Source: JAKSCF01 sp028279945 (lineage in GTDB: Bacteria; Bacillota; Clostridia; Peptostreptococcales; JAAYPU01). Taken from it: a DNA stretch of 5,810 nucleotides. The notes beneath the pieces were generated by a model, which made no database searches, was not told where the DNA came from, and saw nothing but the letters and a program-made list of their open reading frames with translations. The position numbers and the translations under genes were made by a program. Where the stretch lies: contig JANQMT010000002.1 in NCBI GenBank assembly GCA_028279945.1, forward strand, positions 1 to 5,810, given 5' to 3'. Positions 5,606-5,810 of the stretch are shown here, piece by piece (the first letter of the stretch is position 1; each line of letters begins with the position of its first letter).

Positions 5606-5810
5606 ATTATATAGTTTTTGATAAATTCAAAGCATCAGATAATTCCTTAGTCATGCTCAATCTCAATGATAAAAAAATAAATAATTAAATAATTAATTAT
5701 AATATTACAAGATATAGAAATAATAATATGTGGTTATCCAAATATTATTATTTTTTATTTAAAATATTTAAATTTTTTTTGAAAAAGATGAAATAATTGT
5801 TTTATAAGTC
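5606..5810. other. AT-rich non-coding tail
   Basis: No gene was recognised between the operon terminator and the end of the window. The stretch is extremely AT-rich from about 5670 on, with poly-A and poly-T runs. Apart from the hairpin at 5718-5756 no structured element, promoter or repeat could be supported. Confidence 0.6.
5718..5756 (+). terminator. Second AU-rich hairpin with U-run, possible terminator
   Basis: AAATAATAATAT (5718-5729) is the exact reverse complement of 5742-5753. The 12-nt loop can add a three-pair inner stem (TGG 5731-5733 with CCA 5738-5740) closed by TTAT. The 3' arm runs into a T-run at 5751-5756. The outer stem is entirely A-T in very AT-rich DNA, so it may be weak or coincidental. 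It lies about 115 nt beyond the operon terminator, with no recognised gene between them, and could be a back-up terminator. Confidence 0.4.

Noticed and set aside
5611..5675. Short - strand reading frame including MTKELSDALNLSKTI, upstream of the operon terminator on that strand
   Set aside because: Only about 15-25 codons between stops, with no Shine-Dalgarno seen and no recognisable homology; too short to separate from chance.

Overview
The window holds one complete six-gene operon, rnfCDGEAB, on the + strand (486-5552), with an AT-rich upstream region of about 440 nt and an AT-rich tail of about 260 nt. The operon encodes the Rnf complex, a membrane-bound ferredoxin:NAD+ oxidoreductase that couples electron flow from reduced ferredoxin to NAD+ with outward pumping of Na+ or H+. 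All six core subunits are present and intact. The gene order C-D-G-E-A-B is the one usual in Firmicutes; gammaproteobacterial operons usually run A-B-C-D-G-E. No rnfH follows.

The source is most likely an anaerobic member of the Clostridia. The DNA is AT-rich, nearly every gene has a strong purine-rich Shine-Dalgarno, genes are packed tightly (1-29 nt gaps and one 4-nt overlap), and RnfB is the long, ferredoxin-rich type known from Acetobacterium and clostridia rather than the short proteobacterial type. I cannot name a genus from the sequence alone, nor say whether the complex pumps Na+ or H+.

Layout: 1-45 may be the 3' end of an upstream gene (weak). 84-121 is a long perfect inverted repeat without a U-tract. 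122-370 is very AT-rich and holds a small dyad (214-228), a weak possible sigma-A promoter (234-262) and a weak terminator-like hairpin (319-340). 373-390 is an excellent match to a sigma-54 (-24/-12) promoter with exact GG-N10-GC spacing, about 100 nt before rnfC. Then come rnfC (486), rnfD (1829), rnfG (2772), rnfE (3365), rnfA (3970) and rnfB (start assigned to 4569). A good intrinsic terminator lies at 5569-5605. A second AU-rich hairpin with a U-run lies at 5718-5756.

How the parts work together: RnfB accepts electrons from ferredoxin through a chain of Fe-S clusters. The electrons then pass through the membrane [2Fe-2S] site between RnfA and RnfE and the covalent flavins on RnfG and RnfD, and finally to the FMN and Fe-S clusters of RnfC, where NAD+ is reduced. 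The order is from published work on the family, not from this sequence. The coding content is a known system and I see no undescribed system in it. The least expected element is the sigma-54-type promoter, which would tie expression of this energy-conserving complex to an enhancer-binding activator.
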